From contig CM033726.1 of assembly GCA_019671005.1 (NCBI GenBank), positions 2,852,001 to 2,916,000 on the forward strand: a stretch of 64,000 bases of DNA, given 5' to 3'. Below, piece by piece: positions 10,182 through 21,881 of this stretch (the stretch's first letter is position 1; each line of letters begins with the position of its first letter). The notes beneath the pieces are model-generated. The model saw only the letters and a program-made list of their open reading frames with translations. It had not been told where the DNA came from and did no database searches. Source of the DNA: Hibiscus mutabilis. Lineage: Eukaryota; Streptophyta; Magnoliopsida; Malvales; Malvaceae. The translations under genes and the position numbers were made by a program.

Positions 10182-12759
10182 AGTATGACAATAGATTTTA
10201 GTAGTAGTTTTTTCTTGGAAAATGTAAAAGTACATTTTTATATAAAGTTGTTACATTGTGAATTATGTAAGTTAGTTAATTAATTCACATTTGTACATTT
10301 ACTATTGATAATTTTAAAAAATGTCTTATAATTTTCAATTTGGGTCAGTTTGGAATATATATTTCCTAAATTTTATTTAAATGAAATATTTAAATTAATA
10401 GAGAGAGTATGAATAATTTCTTCATTTAATAAAAATGATGAATTAAAATATTAAGTACTATTTTATGAAAAAAATACTTAAACAATTTTTTTTGTTTTTT
10501 TTTGTTGGGATTAGGGGAGCTTGCTTTGACAATATAATCTTAAAACAAATGGAACTTTTGGTGGTTGTTGGGTGTTACCATTGTAAAAAAATATTTTAAT
10601 TTATATTTTTTTTGAAAAATTCTAAATCTAATCATAATCTTATCTAGCGGGAAGGGAAAAGGAGAGTACTCCTAGTGGGTATCGAACTCATAACCTACGG
10701 TTGTATATTTATTAATTCTCATACTTATTTTTAAGGTTTTTAGGTTGCTATAAGTATAATTAAATTATAATAATTTATTTATTAATTCAGATTAAATATT
10801 ACATATGTTTGTTATAAAGGTGACTTTTTCGACTTAATTTACTCCATTCACAATGTCAAAATTCAAAACATGTGATATTGTTCAAAAAATCTAATATCTG
10901 CTGAAATTTATCTTCTTAATTTATTGGACGTTTTCTTAATAAAATTTAATTTTACTTTAATCAGACAATTTGTTGTTTGAAAACTATGAATTATCTTCTC
11001 ACCCCATACAAATGATGTATGATGTGACGACAATTAAATAACTTAAGGTCCTAAACATTTGAATTTTTTAATAATGTTTTTTGGTGGAATTATTGGATAA
11101 GGATTTTACTTGGGATTCAAGGACCCAATCTAGAAGTACTGATGGCCGTTGTAAACAGAACAAAGACAATGTGTTGGCTAGGTTAGGTCAACTGATTTTT
11201 GGAACATTCGATGCTTCGAGTTGGGCTGCTTGGAATAAATACTTTTTAAAAGTCAAGGTCAAGTTTGGCACACACATGACAAAGTAGGACAATTTGTGTA
11301 ATTATTACTATTTCAAGTTCATTAACCCAAATAAATGGTAAATGTCAAGTGTTTGGACAACTAGAAATTAGGTTTTTCTTGGCAAGAAAATTTGACTTTC
11401 AGTTTTTCTTGGTTCATTCTTCCACAAAGTTTGGCAACTTAGATTTCAACTGTAAAGTTAGTTTTCCTTGGTTCATTCTTCCTTTTTTTTTAAGTTGTTT
11501 GTCAATGTATTCAGATCTGTTTTTGCGAAACATGTAAGTTTATTTTGGTTCGCTCGCCACTCATTCATCATCTCAAAAGCATCTAGTTGGATAGAGACAA
11601 AATAGTACAATTGACGTTACTTGTTTACTAAAGATGATGGGCGTCATATTCAAAAGAAGACTTCGATGATCATTGTGACTTTGGGTTTTTTTTTCATTTT
11701 TTTATTTGTTTGGGTTTTGGTGGACATAGTCCCCAAATTCAACTTTTTTAGTGATTGCATTGTTACACCTGTATCTTTTTTTGTTAGATTTAAAATGGAT
11801 TAATTGCATGGTTGGTATATGAATTATACCTTATTCCTTAAAGTCTCACAAATACTTTTTTTTCTCAAATTTAACTAATTTATTTATAATACATGCATTT
11901 TTTTTATTTTTTTTCCAATTTATAAAACAAGTAGGATTCAAATCCAAAAGTATCTAATCTAATTTCTCAAACAAAACACAAAAAAGAAATCAAATCCATA
12001 AATTTAGAATATGATTACATGATGTGGGCATTTTCAGCGTCTTTGTTGGCGAAAAATATTTACACGGAAACTTCTGAACCAGCTGATTTCATGTAGTAAT
12101 GGAATTAATAAATCCGACAAAGAATCTAATTCTCTACTGGTGTATAGGTGTGGAGCTTTACTAGGCGTCTGGGTCTGGGTGTGTGCACCGCGACTGAAGC
12201 TGAGTTGTGTGGGGTATATTATGGCTTGTCGATCTGGATAATTTAGAGGCAGTTAAGTATAATTAGAAGCAAAGTATAATTAATCATAAAAATAGAGATA
12301 AAGTTTAAATAAATTAAAAATTGAGGGTCCAAATAGACAAATTTTCCATTATACATTTTAGTTATTTTTTTAGAGGTCACAAGACTGAGTCATGATTGGA
12401 GAGGGAAAGTTGATTAATATTGAAATGAATAGAGTTTTAAAAATTAAATTATAAAAAAATTAAGGGATTTAAAGTTTAATTTTATTAATTTTAAAATTGA
12501 AAGGGTTTAAAAAATAATTAAGCTAGGAAAATGAAGGGTCAATGCTTAATTTTACTAATTTACTTTTACACAGCTTTAAAAAATAATAAAGCAAAAATTT
12601 TGAGAGGGCAGTGATTTAATTGTAATGGATTTAAAACTATGCAATTAAACCATTCATAGGTAAAGGATAATTGCCCCCTGCATATGCCCAAACTTGTTTG
12701 CATGCACGTCGCATTATATATATGGGTAAACTACTTTATGGGTCGTTCAATAATTAGCG
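10182..12759. other. no gene recognised; AT-rich intergenic DNA
   Basis: 2.6 kb with short plus-strand frames at 11081-11287, 11349-11537 and 11621-11803. None shows a recognisable domain and none is joined by evident splice sites. The 11.1-11.6 kb part is less AT-biased than its surroundings and could be a decayed gene or element, but I cannot name it. Confidence 0.45.
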
Positions 12760-13415
12760 TTTTTTGTTTTTGGTCATTGAACTAATTTTTTAATTGTCAC
12801 CAAACTTATAAAATTTTGATCACTTTGGTCATTACTGTTAAATTGCTAACGAAACTGATTATATTGTAGTTTTTAAATTGGCATAATACCTTATTTAATC
12901 CTCACACTTATAAAGTTTATTAGTTTGATCTCAATTTTAAATAATTCAACAAATTTTAGCCTTTCCAAATATACAAAATCCATCAATATAATCCTAATAC
13001 CCGACATCATTTCTTAATCTTTCATTGACCGATGAAAAATAAAATCAAAATCCGTCACCCTCAATTGACACATGAAGATAACATCATTGTCCAAGAAACA
13101 ATATCATTCTCATATGAACGGATTGTGAAGTTATGAAGGGTGACTGATTTTGATTTTATTTTTCTTTGGCCAATGAAATATTAAGAAGTGAACATGAGTA
13201 TGGGGATTAAAATGATAGAATTTTTAAATTTAAAAGGCTAAAGATGTTTAATCATTTAGATTTGAGACCAAATTAATAAATTTTGTAAGTATTGAGGACT
13301 ATCTATGTTATCGTACAATTTAAAAACTGTCAAGTCATCAACTCTGTTGACAATCTAACCGACCATCAAAATGATCAAAATTGATAAGTTTAGGGACGAA
13401 AATAGAACAAAAATT
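12760..13415. mobile_element. fold-back (long inverted repeat) element
   Basis: Left arm (~12797-13080) and right arm (~13090-13400) are inverted copies of each other: the left has CCAAACTTATAAAATTTTGA and the right, reverse complemented, CTAAACTTATCAATTTTGA. The symmetry continues through the CACTTATAAAGTTTATTAG / CTTACAAAATTTATTAATT stretch and the central GACCGATGAAAAATAAAATC motif. Nearly the whole 650 bp is palindromic with diverged arms. No protein is encoded. The outer borders are approximate. Confidence 0.7.
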
Positions 13416-13921
13416 CTCTTTCTTTTTGGTGCCCTATACACGTTCTAAAGTTAAAAACTCAAATCTTAAGCCCTAACCTTAATTCCTTAATCATAACACC
13501 CTACACCCTAACTATAAACCCTAAACCTATTTTTTAAAACTTTGAAACATACATATGGCACAAAAAAGGGACTGAAATTTTCTGTTCACGAAATTATTTC
13601 CATCCACCATTTCCCTTATTTTCTTTTTTCCTTTTCAAAGTATCGTTTCAAACAGGGGCAGACGCAAGATTATTTGTTGCTGCTCTTGTTCATAACGTAA
13701 ACAAAATCATGAACAGGATTTCCAAACTTGTTTTCATTGCTCTACATTTTTAATTTTCAATCCTTTAGTTTGCCAAAACACAACCCTTTGATAATACACT
13801 GCAACAGATGTAATTTAAGGCCTAAGCAGGTAAATTCAAGCGCAAAATCATAAGAAATTACAAAAAGGCTGAAAATTCAGTAAATCAAAACAAAATTACC
13901 ACAACAAAGCTAAAAGGAACT
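13416..13921. other. no gene recognised; telomere-like words, 3' flank of the next gene
   Basis: Around 13440-13535 there are several degenerate CCCTAAAC-type words, a common feature of plant interstitial repeats. From about 13640 the sequence is more balanced and probably includes the 3' UTR of the minus-strand gene ending at 13922. Confidence 0.45.
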
Positions 13922-14482
13922 TCATTTTGAGCCATCACCAACAGGCTTAGTTTCACCATTAAAGTCTCCATGCCCCGCCATTCTGAATCCAATAGGATCA
14001 TCATTCCCAGGCATTCTAAACCGTACATAATCCACGTTTTCAGGAATTCTCAACTCCGGATATCCACTTCCGGGAATTCTAAATTCAGCAGGCTCCCCAT
14101 GTTCGCTTACCCTGAACTCCCTGGGATCTCCAATTCCAGGCATTTTGAAATCCAACCCTTTGTTGGTTTCACCATGGTCAGCCGGTTTGCCACCGGGATC
14201 GATCCTCCCGTCGGATCCGAACTCGATATCGCCTTCTCTGGGACGTAAATTAGTATGCCTTTGGTTCACCTTGGAGGGCTTCCTTTGACCCATCCGCCGG
14301 CTACAGACTCTTCCTAGGAAGCAAGAGATGGCTGATGCAGCAATGATTACTGCCACCACTATGAAGACTGCCACGAAAGATCCGCCGGAGGGATCCGAAT
14401 GAGACGCGGGCGGCGTTTGATATGTCACACTACTCGGGTAGACGACAACGGGCTGCTGCTGCTGTTCTGCTTGAGTCGACAT
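13922..14482 (-). CDS. small single-pass membrane protein with 11-residue C-terminal repeats
   Basis: 186 residues from the ATG at 14482; an upstream TTG keeps the frame open but is unlikely as start. The N-terminus (STQAEQQQQPVVVYPSS) leads to one hydrophobic segment at about 36-57 (FVAVFIVVAVIIAASAISCFLG), then RVCSRR, placing a basic stretch just after the membrane. This start, the PVVVYP motif, the CFLGR exit and a later LRPREGDIEFG motif (79-89) match a widespread uncharacterised plant protein family of small transmembrane proteins. The tail holds six units of about 11 residues (112-122, 123-133, 134-143, 144-154, 155-165, 166-176) with consensus FRMPGxGDPxE. The function is unknown; a small membrane anchor with a cytosolic tail is inference. 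No intron is needed. Confidence 0.8.
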   Translation of the reverse strand: MSTQAEQQQQPVVVYPSSVTYQTPPASHSDPSGGSFVAVFIVVAVIIAASAISCFLGRVCSRRMGQRKPSKVNQRHTNLRPREGDIEFGSDGRIDPGGKPADHGETNKGLDFKMPGIGDPREFRVSEHGEPAEFRIPGSGYPELRIPENVDYVRFRMPGNDDPIGFRMAGHGDFNGETKPVGDGSK

Positions 14483-14550
14483 TCTTTGTTTTGGGAAAAA
14501 TAGTATTGAAAGGGAGAACAATATTTGTGTATGACAATTGAGAGGAGGGT

Positions 14551-14560
14551 TATGTATAAA
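14551..14560 (-). promoter_or_regulatory. candidate TATA box of the small membrane protein gene
   Basis: On the minus strand the word is TTTATACATA, about 70 bases upstream of the ATG at 14482. This spacing allows a short 5' UTR. The match to consensus is only fair. Confidence 0.35.
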
Positions 14561-14562
14561 TC

Positions 14563-15094
14563 TGTAATGGTTTTTGAAACTTGGTACTGTTTGTTTTTGT
14601 TTTTCTGTGCAATATACAAAGGAAGAACTTGCTTTATTAAAGAGACAACTAGAGGCATATATTCTCCTTGTTCTTTCAATAGCATAGTGCTGAATTAAGA
14701 AGAAGAAGAAGTTGCATTTGCTTTTGTAAAGAGTGGAAGTTCGGTTTTTTTACTCTTCAACCATTGGATTTTGATGGGTAACAGCGATGGAGTCAGAAAA
14801 TTTAGATTATAATATTAAAATTTAAAATAAACCAAAAAACAATGAATGCTAATTTTATTTCTAATAAAAAAAATTAGATGTGAACCGGCACTCGTATCGT
14901 CCAAATAACTCTATCAATATACGATAATAATTCATACAACTTTAATACCTTAATAGATTTTGACATATAAATTCAAGTATTTTGCTATGCATCTTTTGCA
15001 TTTTGCCATGCATCACGGAAAAGCTGAACCACATCATGTCTACAAAGGATGGTTCAGTTCCATCTAGATGGCTAAACCACTCTTTTTGCAACAT
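14563..15094. other. upstream region of the 13922-14482 gene; no other feature
   Basis: About 530 bp of AT-rich sequence. A (GAA)n stretch at 14699-14713 and otherwise no recognisable element. Confidence 0.45.
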
Positions 15095-15962
15095 AAATCT
15101 TATATATATGTTATATTTTGTTACACAAGTTGTGTAAAAAAATTACACAATTCTTTTATAAATTTTAAAACTTAAATCTCAAACCTTAAACTCTAAATTT
15201 TAACTACAAACCTTAAATTTTACACCTTACACAGTAAACCCCTAAACCATAAATCCTAACCTAAAACCCTAAACTTTGCTTAAACTAAAGTTTTCACAAG
15301 CTTGTGTATCAAAGTATTTTCACACACACATATATACACACACACACACATATATATATATATATGTGGTTATATTTTGATACACAAACTGTATAAATTT
15401 TTTTTACACAATCCTTCATATTTAAGCTATAAAATCTAAACCCTAAATCCCTAACCCTAACACCCCTAAGCTCTAAATTCTAACCATAAACCTTAAATTC
15501 TATATGCTACACACTAAACCCCTAAACCCTAGAATTAAAAGGCTTGTGTTACACAAGCTTAAACCTAACACCCTAACACCATAAACTCTAAATTCTAACC
15601 ATAAACCTTAAATTCTATACCTACACACTAAACCCCTAAACCCTAAAATTAAAAGGCTTGTGTTACACAAGCTTGTGTATCAAAGTATTTGCATATATAT
15701 ATATATATAACTTTGATATACAAGCTGTATAAATTTTAGTTTACATAGGCCGTTTAGTTTTAGGGGTTAGATGTTTGTTTATAGGTTTAAGTTTTATGGT
15801 TTAAAATTTAAAGTTAGTGTTTTGAGTTTAGGGTATACAATTTAGAGTTTAGGATTTAGTTTTTATGGTTAAAAATTTAAGATTTGAATTTTTTAGTGTA
15901 AATATATAAGATTATATAAAATTTATTTTACATAACCCGTGTATTAAAATTTTACCCATATA
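15095..15962. repeat. palindromic block rich in telomere-like AAACCCT words
   Basis: The first two thirds carry many AAACCCTAAA-type words on the plus strand; the last third (about 15750-15900) carries the same words reversed (TTTAGGGT, AGTTTAGG). The outer ends are inverted: the left reads TTATATTTTGTTACACAAG and the right, reverse complemented, GGTAAAATTTTAATACACG. The word TTACACAAGCTTGTGTATC is itself near-palindromic. AT microsatellites sit at about 15347-15365 and 15694-15709. This looks like a family of inverted-repeat elements that have inserted into or duplicated one another. No coding sequence. Confidence 0.6.
15447..15674. repeat. two tandem units of 114 bp
   Basis: Two successive units, 15447-15560 and 15561-15674, share AAATTCTAACCATAAACC, CACACTAAACCCCTAAACCC and end in GGCTTGTGTTACACAAGCTT. 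They differ at only a few positions, so the duplication is younger than the surrounding block. Confidence 0.75.
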
Positions 15963-16729
15963 TATAGTTAGCACTTTGCAGCAATATAACTTTTTTGGCT
16001 TTCGAGTGTTTAAGATCTAAACACTTATAGATTGGTTTTTAAGATCTAAGCACTTAGCAGTCATATATATATATTTATCAAAATATATCTCTTATAAAAT
16101 ATTAAAATTATTATCTTAAATATGTAAAGGTATTTTTAAGATCTTATGCCTTTTTGAAGATGAGATCTTAGCATAAATTATTTATAAAAAATGGAGATCT
16201 TAGCATAAAATTAATAATTACATCTTTATAAATAATAATGATGAGATATAAATATGTATAAATTGTTGAAACTATGTTTAGCCTTATAGATTGATTTTGA
16301 GAAAAAATATTAATCTTTTAAGCATTTGAATCAAATTTGAATTCCGAAGCCATTATTGTTAAGAGACTATAAATATTACTTTATGTCGAACATCATACTC
16401 TAAGACCATAAAAAAAAAATACATGATTATACCAAAAATATATAAAATATATGTATATATTATGAGTATATCTCATAATTATAATAAAATAAATAAGTGC
16501 AGCTTCATTTTCACCATATATACATGATTTCATGTGGTTAATTAATTAATTAGGCTGCCCTTATGCTTTATTGTAGTGGCGGAGCCATATGTAGTATAGG
16601 GAGGTCAACTAACCCTAGTTGATTTGTTGTGGTATAAGATTTTTAAAAAGTTAAATGAAGTTTTCAAGGAGTTAGTGTATTATTTTTTATAGAAATATTA
16701 GAATTGACCTCACTTAATTTATTTGGGTA
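15963..16729. other. no gene recognised
   Basis: AT-rich sequence. A short direct repeat of AAGATCTAAACACTTA occurs at about 16012 and 16040. No reading frame of note. Confidence 0.45.
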
Positions 16730-17366
16730 TAGGGATGGGAAAATTACCCGTCCCCTACCCGACCCGATCGAGTTTTTTCTTATGATTTTTGGGGATCGGG
16801 GCGGGGCGAGTATTTAAAAATGTAAAGTCGGGGCGGGGCGGGTTCGGGTATGATATGAAAATTCCCTGCCCCGCCCCAGTATTTTTTTATTATTTTTATT
16901 TATTTTTATTATATTTATAAAAATACCAGTATATATAAATACTTTTAGGAGTTTCAAGCTATTTTTTTAGTTTGTGTTTATCGTAAATTTTTGTTAGATA
17001 TTGTTCGAATTTTAACACATCTGATTCTAAAAGTCAATGGTCGAGTTTATTTTTTTAAATATGTATTTTTGTCTTCATATGAGTAATTTAATTGGTTTTA
17101 TTTAATTTTTTATATAGTTTAAAGTCTGTGAAATTTATATTTTGTAAATATAATGGTCGTTCGATCGAATCTAACATTTATCGTCGACGAAATTTAATAT
17201 ATTTTTTATATTTTCGGATCGGGTCGGGGTCGGGTTTAGGGTTTATACATTGGGGTGGGGCGGGGCAGGTAAATTATTATTTTATTTCCGGGGCGGGGTG
17301 GGGCCGGGTTTTGGGATTAATATATCGGGGCGACCAAAAACCCGCCCCGCCCCGTTGCCATCCCTA
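16730..17366. mobile_element. hAT-like non-autonomous element with 8-bp TSD
   Basis: The element runs from TAGGGATGG to CCATCCCTA and is flanked by a perfect 8-bp duplication TTTGGGTA (16722-16729 and 17367-17374), as hAT transposases make. The subterminal regions are rich in CGGGGCGGGG words in one orientation on the left and CCCCGCCCCG on the right, in sharp contrast to the AT-rich middle. It has no transposase gene. Frames at 17092-17400 and 17250-17450 arise from the GC-rich repeats and run past the element end. Confidence 0.92.
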
Positions 17367-17374
17367 TTTGGGTA

Positions 17375-18553
17375 TGAGGTCAATAATTTTTATAGTGTAG
17401 AGGTATGTGAATCCTCGTATCTCAAAGTCTATTCGAACCCTACTATATGATAATCTTGACTCTGTCATTGCTCTATTGTATGTCTTTATTCCATTTCTTT
17501 GACAAAGTAGGCATGGGTGAGATTCTTGGAGAGTTTGATACGTGTGGGTTTGGAATTCGTTGATCACAGTTTAGAACAAATCATGGAATTTAATCAGAAT
17601 AATGCATTTATAATTAACAGGTCCGCACAATAGCCCCAAAAGTTGTGTTTAGTTAAATATGTTGTTGCCACGTTTTTTTAAACGGACAAGTTTAATTTTT
17701 TTTTACATTAATTATACAAATTCATAGTTTTAATTGACATAGAAATTAATATTAAAAAATTAACATAGAAGTTAAATATACTTGTTTTTGTCACCTAGCT
17801 GTAAAATCTTTAACGATATTATTTTTTAGAAAATTGTGAAAATTTTTATCGTCGTCATCAGTCAGTCGTTACTCTTCATCAGACTTTATTCGCATCAAGA
17901 TCAATACTAAAACGTTTACATTTCATTTCTCTTTATTTTTTAGATTAATTTTTCACTAAATTCACTTAAAATAAATTTTTTTATAAGGTTGAACTTTTAA
18001 TGCCTTGATCTCCTCCTCTGTTTGATTAAGCTAGTTTCGAGATATGTTATTTTTTTAGATTAATGTATGTTCATACAAGATCAATTGTAAGATAAAAGCT
18101 ATGGAAGTTCATAACTTTACAAGAAACACATATACATATTGACAATAATCTTTTTCGTGAACTGAACGTACCCTTAACTTTATTGGTGGACAATGTAATT
18201 TAGGTTCAACTTGCAAAGCCATTCTAAATCCAGTTTCGTTGAAATCGTGAACAAATAATCACAATTATACGAACAAATTAAAATGTGAGGCTTCAACAAT
18301 GGTCATTTCTCACCCTTTTTTTTAATTATTTTATAAAAGAAAAGGAGAAATAATTGCCTATTAATTAACGAACTCAAAATTGGTTTCGACTGGAAATCGA
18401 CTCACTACACCGATAGTTCAATCCACGTGGCTTTATATATATATATATATATTGGTACTGTAATCATTGCATCAAGTCTTGAAATATTCCAGAGAACCAT
18501 ATTCCTTTTAAAGCTATGGTTGTTGTTCTTAAAGGCTTCCATGATATCTGTAA
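17375..18553. other. no gene recognised; short (TA)n at about 18433-18452
   Basis: AT-rich intergenic sequence. The frame 18427-18618 starts in the TA microsatellite and has no recognisable protein features. Confidence 0.45.
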
Positions 18554-19361
18554 GGGTAAATTATAAAATTTATCACTCAACTTTTCTTCTCACTCTTATT
18601 TTGTTCATTCAAGTTTAAAAAATTTTAATTGATCAATGAATTTTTAATTTGCTTATATTTTGGTCACTTTGTCGTTAAATTTTTAACTGTGTCATGATTG
18701 CAAGTCTATCTTTTAAAATTATGAAGTGACCCTAATTTTTTTTTAATTTTTTGTGAAAACTACATGGTTTCGGATTTCATTTGAAATCTCAATGATGAAG
18801 CTCATTGAAATCCCAACGGTGGGGAGGTGGAGAAGGAAGAAAAGAGTGGTATATCTTGATTCCATGGTGATTGAACGCTGGATATTGTAGATCGGAGTAA
18901 ATTGGGGGGGGGGTTTTGCACATTTTAGGTTTTGGGTTGAGTTTTGCGAATTTTAAAGTGAGTTTGGAAAAATATAAACTGACATAGTGTAGGAGATGTT
19001 GAGACAAATTTATTAGTGTCTTGAGTGGTCAGAGAAGACGCAAAAGAACGATTATTTCAACGTCGACATGACAGAGGGATGAAACTTTAAAATTTTCATT
19101 TTTGGGGAAGAAAATAAAATAAAAAAAGAAAGAAAAAGGGAGAAAATGACTTGGATGACAAGTGGTTGTCATATCAGAAAAAAGTAGTCCATATCAACAC
19201 ATGTGTCTACTATGTCACCCTTTCATTTATGATTTAACATTCGAGTGACCAAAATAGGAGCATGTTAAAAGTTAGTGGTTAAATTGAAAAAAAATTAAAC
19301 TCGAGTGAGCAAAATAAAAGTGAGAATAAAGTTAATGATGAAATTTGTAATTTAGGGGGGG
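18554..19361. mobile_element. element with long terminal inverted repeats (~140 bp)
   Basis: The left end (GTAAATTATAAAATTTATCA, then CACTCTTATTTTGTTCA) and the reverse complement of the right end (AAATTACAAATTTCATCA, then CACTTTTATTTTGCTCA) match over about 140 bp, ending around the shared TTTTGGTCACT word at ~18659 and ~19245. The middle (18780-19080) is more balanced in composition but shows no recognisable protein; a frame at 18789-19007 on the minus strand has no domain. No target duplication was found. Mutator-like or fold-back origin is inference. Confidence 0.65.
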
Positions 19362-21881
19362 TTAAAAATGATTTTATAGGTAATTAAATTAAACATGATG
19401 TTTAATTTGAATTTTATTGGTCAACATTGATCGATTTAATTTATTACTCATTACTCGTTAATATTCTAGTGAGATCAAAGTTGGAGTCCTACTAAAAAAA
19501 TTAATGGCTATTTTTAGGAGACTACTTGGGTTGGTCAAAGATTTTAATCTCATGGTTAATAATGGAATTAGCCTTTGATGTAAGTTTAAAGTGTCGATTT
19601 GGGTTGATTTAAGTGGTACATAGCTTAGTATCGCTTAAGTAGGTCAAAACTTTGTGTATGCAGAAAATTCCTGCTGAGTGATTCACTCACCAAAATTAGA
19701 TACGCAACACTAGTCGCTCGGCAACAAAATAGTCCAATGGGACGGTTGAGAAATAAAGTGGGAGAGTTTTTCAAAGCATGCTTTGAGGCGAAAATCAACA
19801 TCAAACCGCCTCCACTTGCAAACTGCTCCCATTCAACCTGATCCTATAGAAAAGCAGAGATCTCATTGCACATAATATTTTAGAATTTTCTCCTTTTTCT
19901 TCAAATTTTATTTTGAAATTTGCATCGTTATTTTTGTGTGAAAATTGTTTTTTCTGTTTTGTTTTGGATTATGTGGAATTTCTTCGTTTCTTAGTTATAA
20001 TTGGATGTTGGCTCTTAATGATTTTTCTTTCAAGGATATATTTATATTATGTTCAGCTAATGAAGGAACTTTTGATTTTTTTGAAGCCAATGCTTTAGAT
20101 TTTGATTTTTTTTCAAGTGTTCATATCAATGTGACAATGTCCGTTGTAAAAATGTTTGTGGTAAATACGAGAGTAATTTAAAACGATAAATTGATTATCT
20201 AATCGTAATTCATCTCTTCTGATATAGATAAATGGTCTCATTTCAATAATAGAATTTGAAATTAAAACTCTATATAAGTTCTCTTTAAGAAAGATTAATA
20301 GAGGAGAGAGAAACTTCTCCCCTCTCTCACTTCATTCTCTAAAGAGAATCATATAGTACATCTTAAGCCTTTGGTGTCGTGTGGCGAGGTGATAACAAAA
20401 GAGGATACAATAATAAGAGTGAAAAAGGTGCTACGTTATCATGAGTTTATTTTATCAGGTTTTGTTCGGCATGAATTTTTTAATGTTAGTTTAGACGAGA
20501 ATGATCGTTTGAGGAGAAGCTGAAAATTTCAGCTTTTTCAGAATACATGTTTAAGACTAAATTAAACGAAAAAAAAACATTCATTTGAAGTGCTTAGAGT
20601 GACCATTTGGTAATTGCTTTTTCGTTCGACATTTAGTATGTCAATTTTATCAGATGAGGTGACTACGCCCATAAGGTTGTCTACTCTATTAATTATTGAA
20701 CACAAGGGTAGATGGTAGATTGTTTTAGCCCATTTGATACTGTTATTGTTATTGTTATTGTTATAATACTTAGGAGATTATATGTCTGGGTGTATATAAA
20801 TGCATAATATCTAAAGAATGAGATATATTAGTTTTAAATTCTAAAAATAATGTTTGTGAAAAAACTAAGCTGAGAGATTAACTATGATGGGAAGAAATAC
20901 AAAATTACTCGAACTTATAATTTTTAAAAATCTATTAAATTCAAAATTTATAAAAATCTTCAACTGATGTTGATTGTTGTCTTGTTGATATAAAACTCTC
21001 TATTCATTTCCGGTGAAATCTAATTCCCATCATTGAAACGCGATGATATGGTATTATTAAAAAATGTCAGATATATATTCATCAATGAGTTTTTCAAATA
21101 GTTATAATTAAAAAAAAGTTAATCATGATCAAAACGAAATAGACGAGTAACACAAGTGATAAAATTATAATTTTTTAAAATTAACGTCTAAAATAAAATA
21201 AACCGAAAACAAAAGTAACCTCGTGACATAATTTACCCTTAAACTTTTCTCACCACAATTCCCTTGTGAAAGCTGTATTTGGCTAAAAATAGAAGAAAAA
21301 CAAAACCTTGATTTTGAAAAAGATTAAAAATGAAGCTAAAATATCCATAAGAAAAATGACTGTAACAACTAAAAAATATTAGTACTAAAATAATTTTCCC
21401 AAACAAAGACAAAACAGTAAATCCTCACTCTACTTTGGCTACTAATAAAAAAAAAATCAAAATTATTTCAAACCTGGAAATTGAAAAACAATTCTCGTGT
21501 TGTATGTTTAAGAATTTTGCGATTTCCCTTAATAACGAATTAACCTCAAAAAATCCTAAAAAACTTAACTTAATTTAGCCACATCGAAAGTGTTAACTGT
21601 TAAAACTCCTCGTCGATCATCGATCAGCCAAGAGAAGAAGAAGAAGAAGGAAGGCTCGATTCTTGATTTTCTCCCAGTGGAAACTACAATGTATTATGAT
21701 TAAACTTAAACCCTAATTTCAGGTATTACTTTCACTTCTTCTGTCCCATTTTGAACACTCAGTTTGCTATATGATTTTGCCACTGGAATCTCTATGATTT
21801 CTAGTAGTAATATTTTTTTTCGAGCCCTAATTTACTTTGATGTTTCGAGAATTTGTAGGCTGAAAACGGATGCGAGACAAA
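19362..21881. other. no gene recognised; probable 5' UTR of the FURRY-like gene at its right end
   Basis: The left part is AT-rich intergenic DNA; small frames near 19913-20181 are Phe-rich and unsupported. A TCTATATAAG word at about 20268 followed by a purine/pyrimidine-rich leader resembles a promoter, but no gene follows. A (TTATTG)n run lies at about 20741-20764. From about 21600 the GAAGAAGAAG run and following leader fit the 5' UTR of the relic starting at 21882. Confidence 0.45.

Noticed and set aside
13440..15660. Interstitial telomere array (CCCTAAA words)
   Set aside because: Units are degenerate, irregular and occur in both orientations, so it is not a telomere-derived tandem array.
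20260..20420. Promoter-like TCTATATAAG with a C/T- and G/A-rich leader, suggesting a pararetrovirus or LTR fragment
   Set aside because: No second LTR copy, PBS or coding sequence found nearby; too little to support a call.
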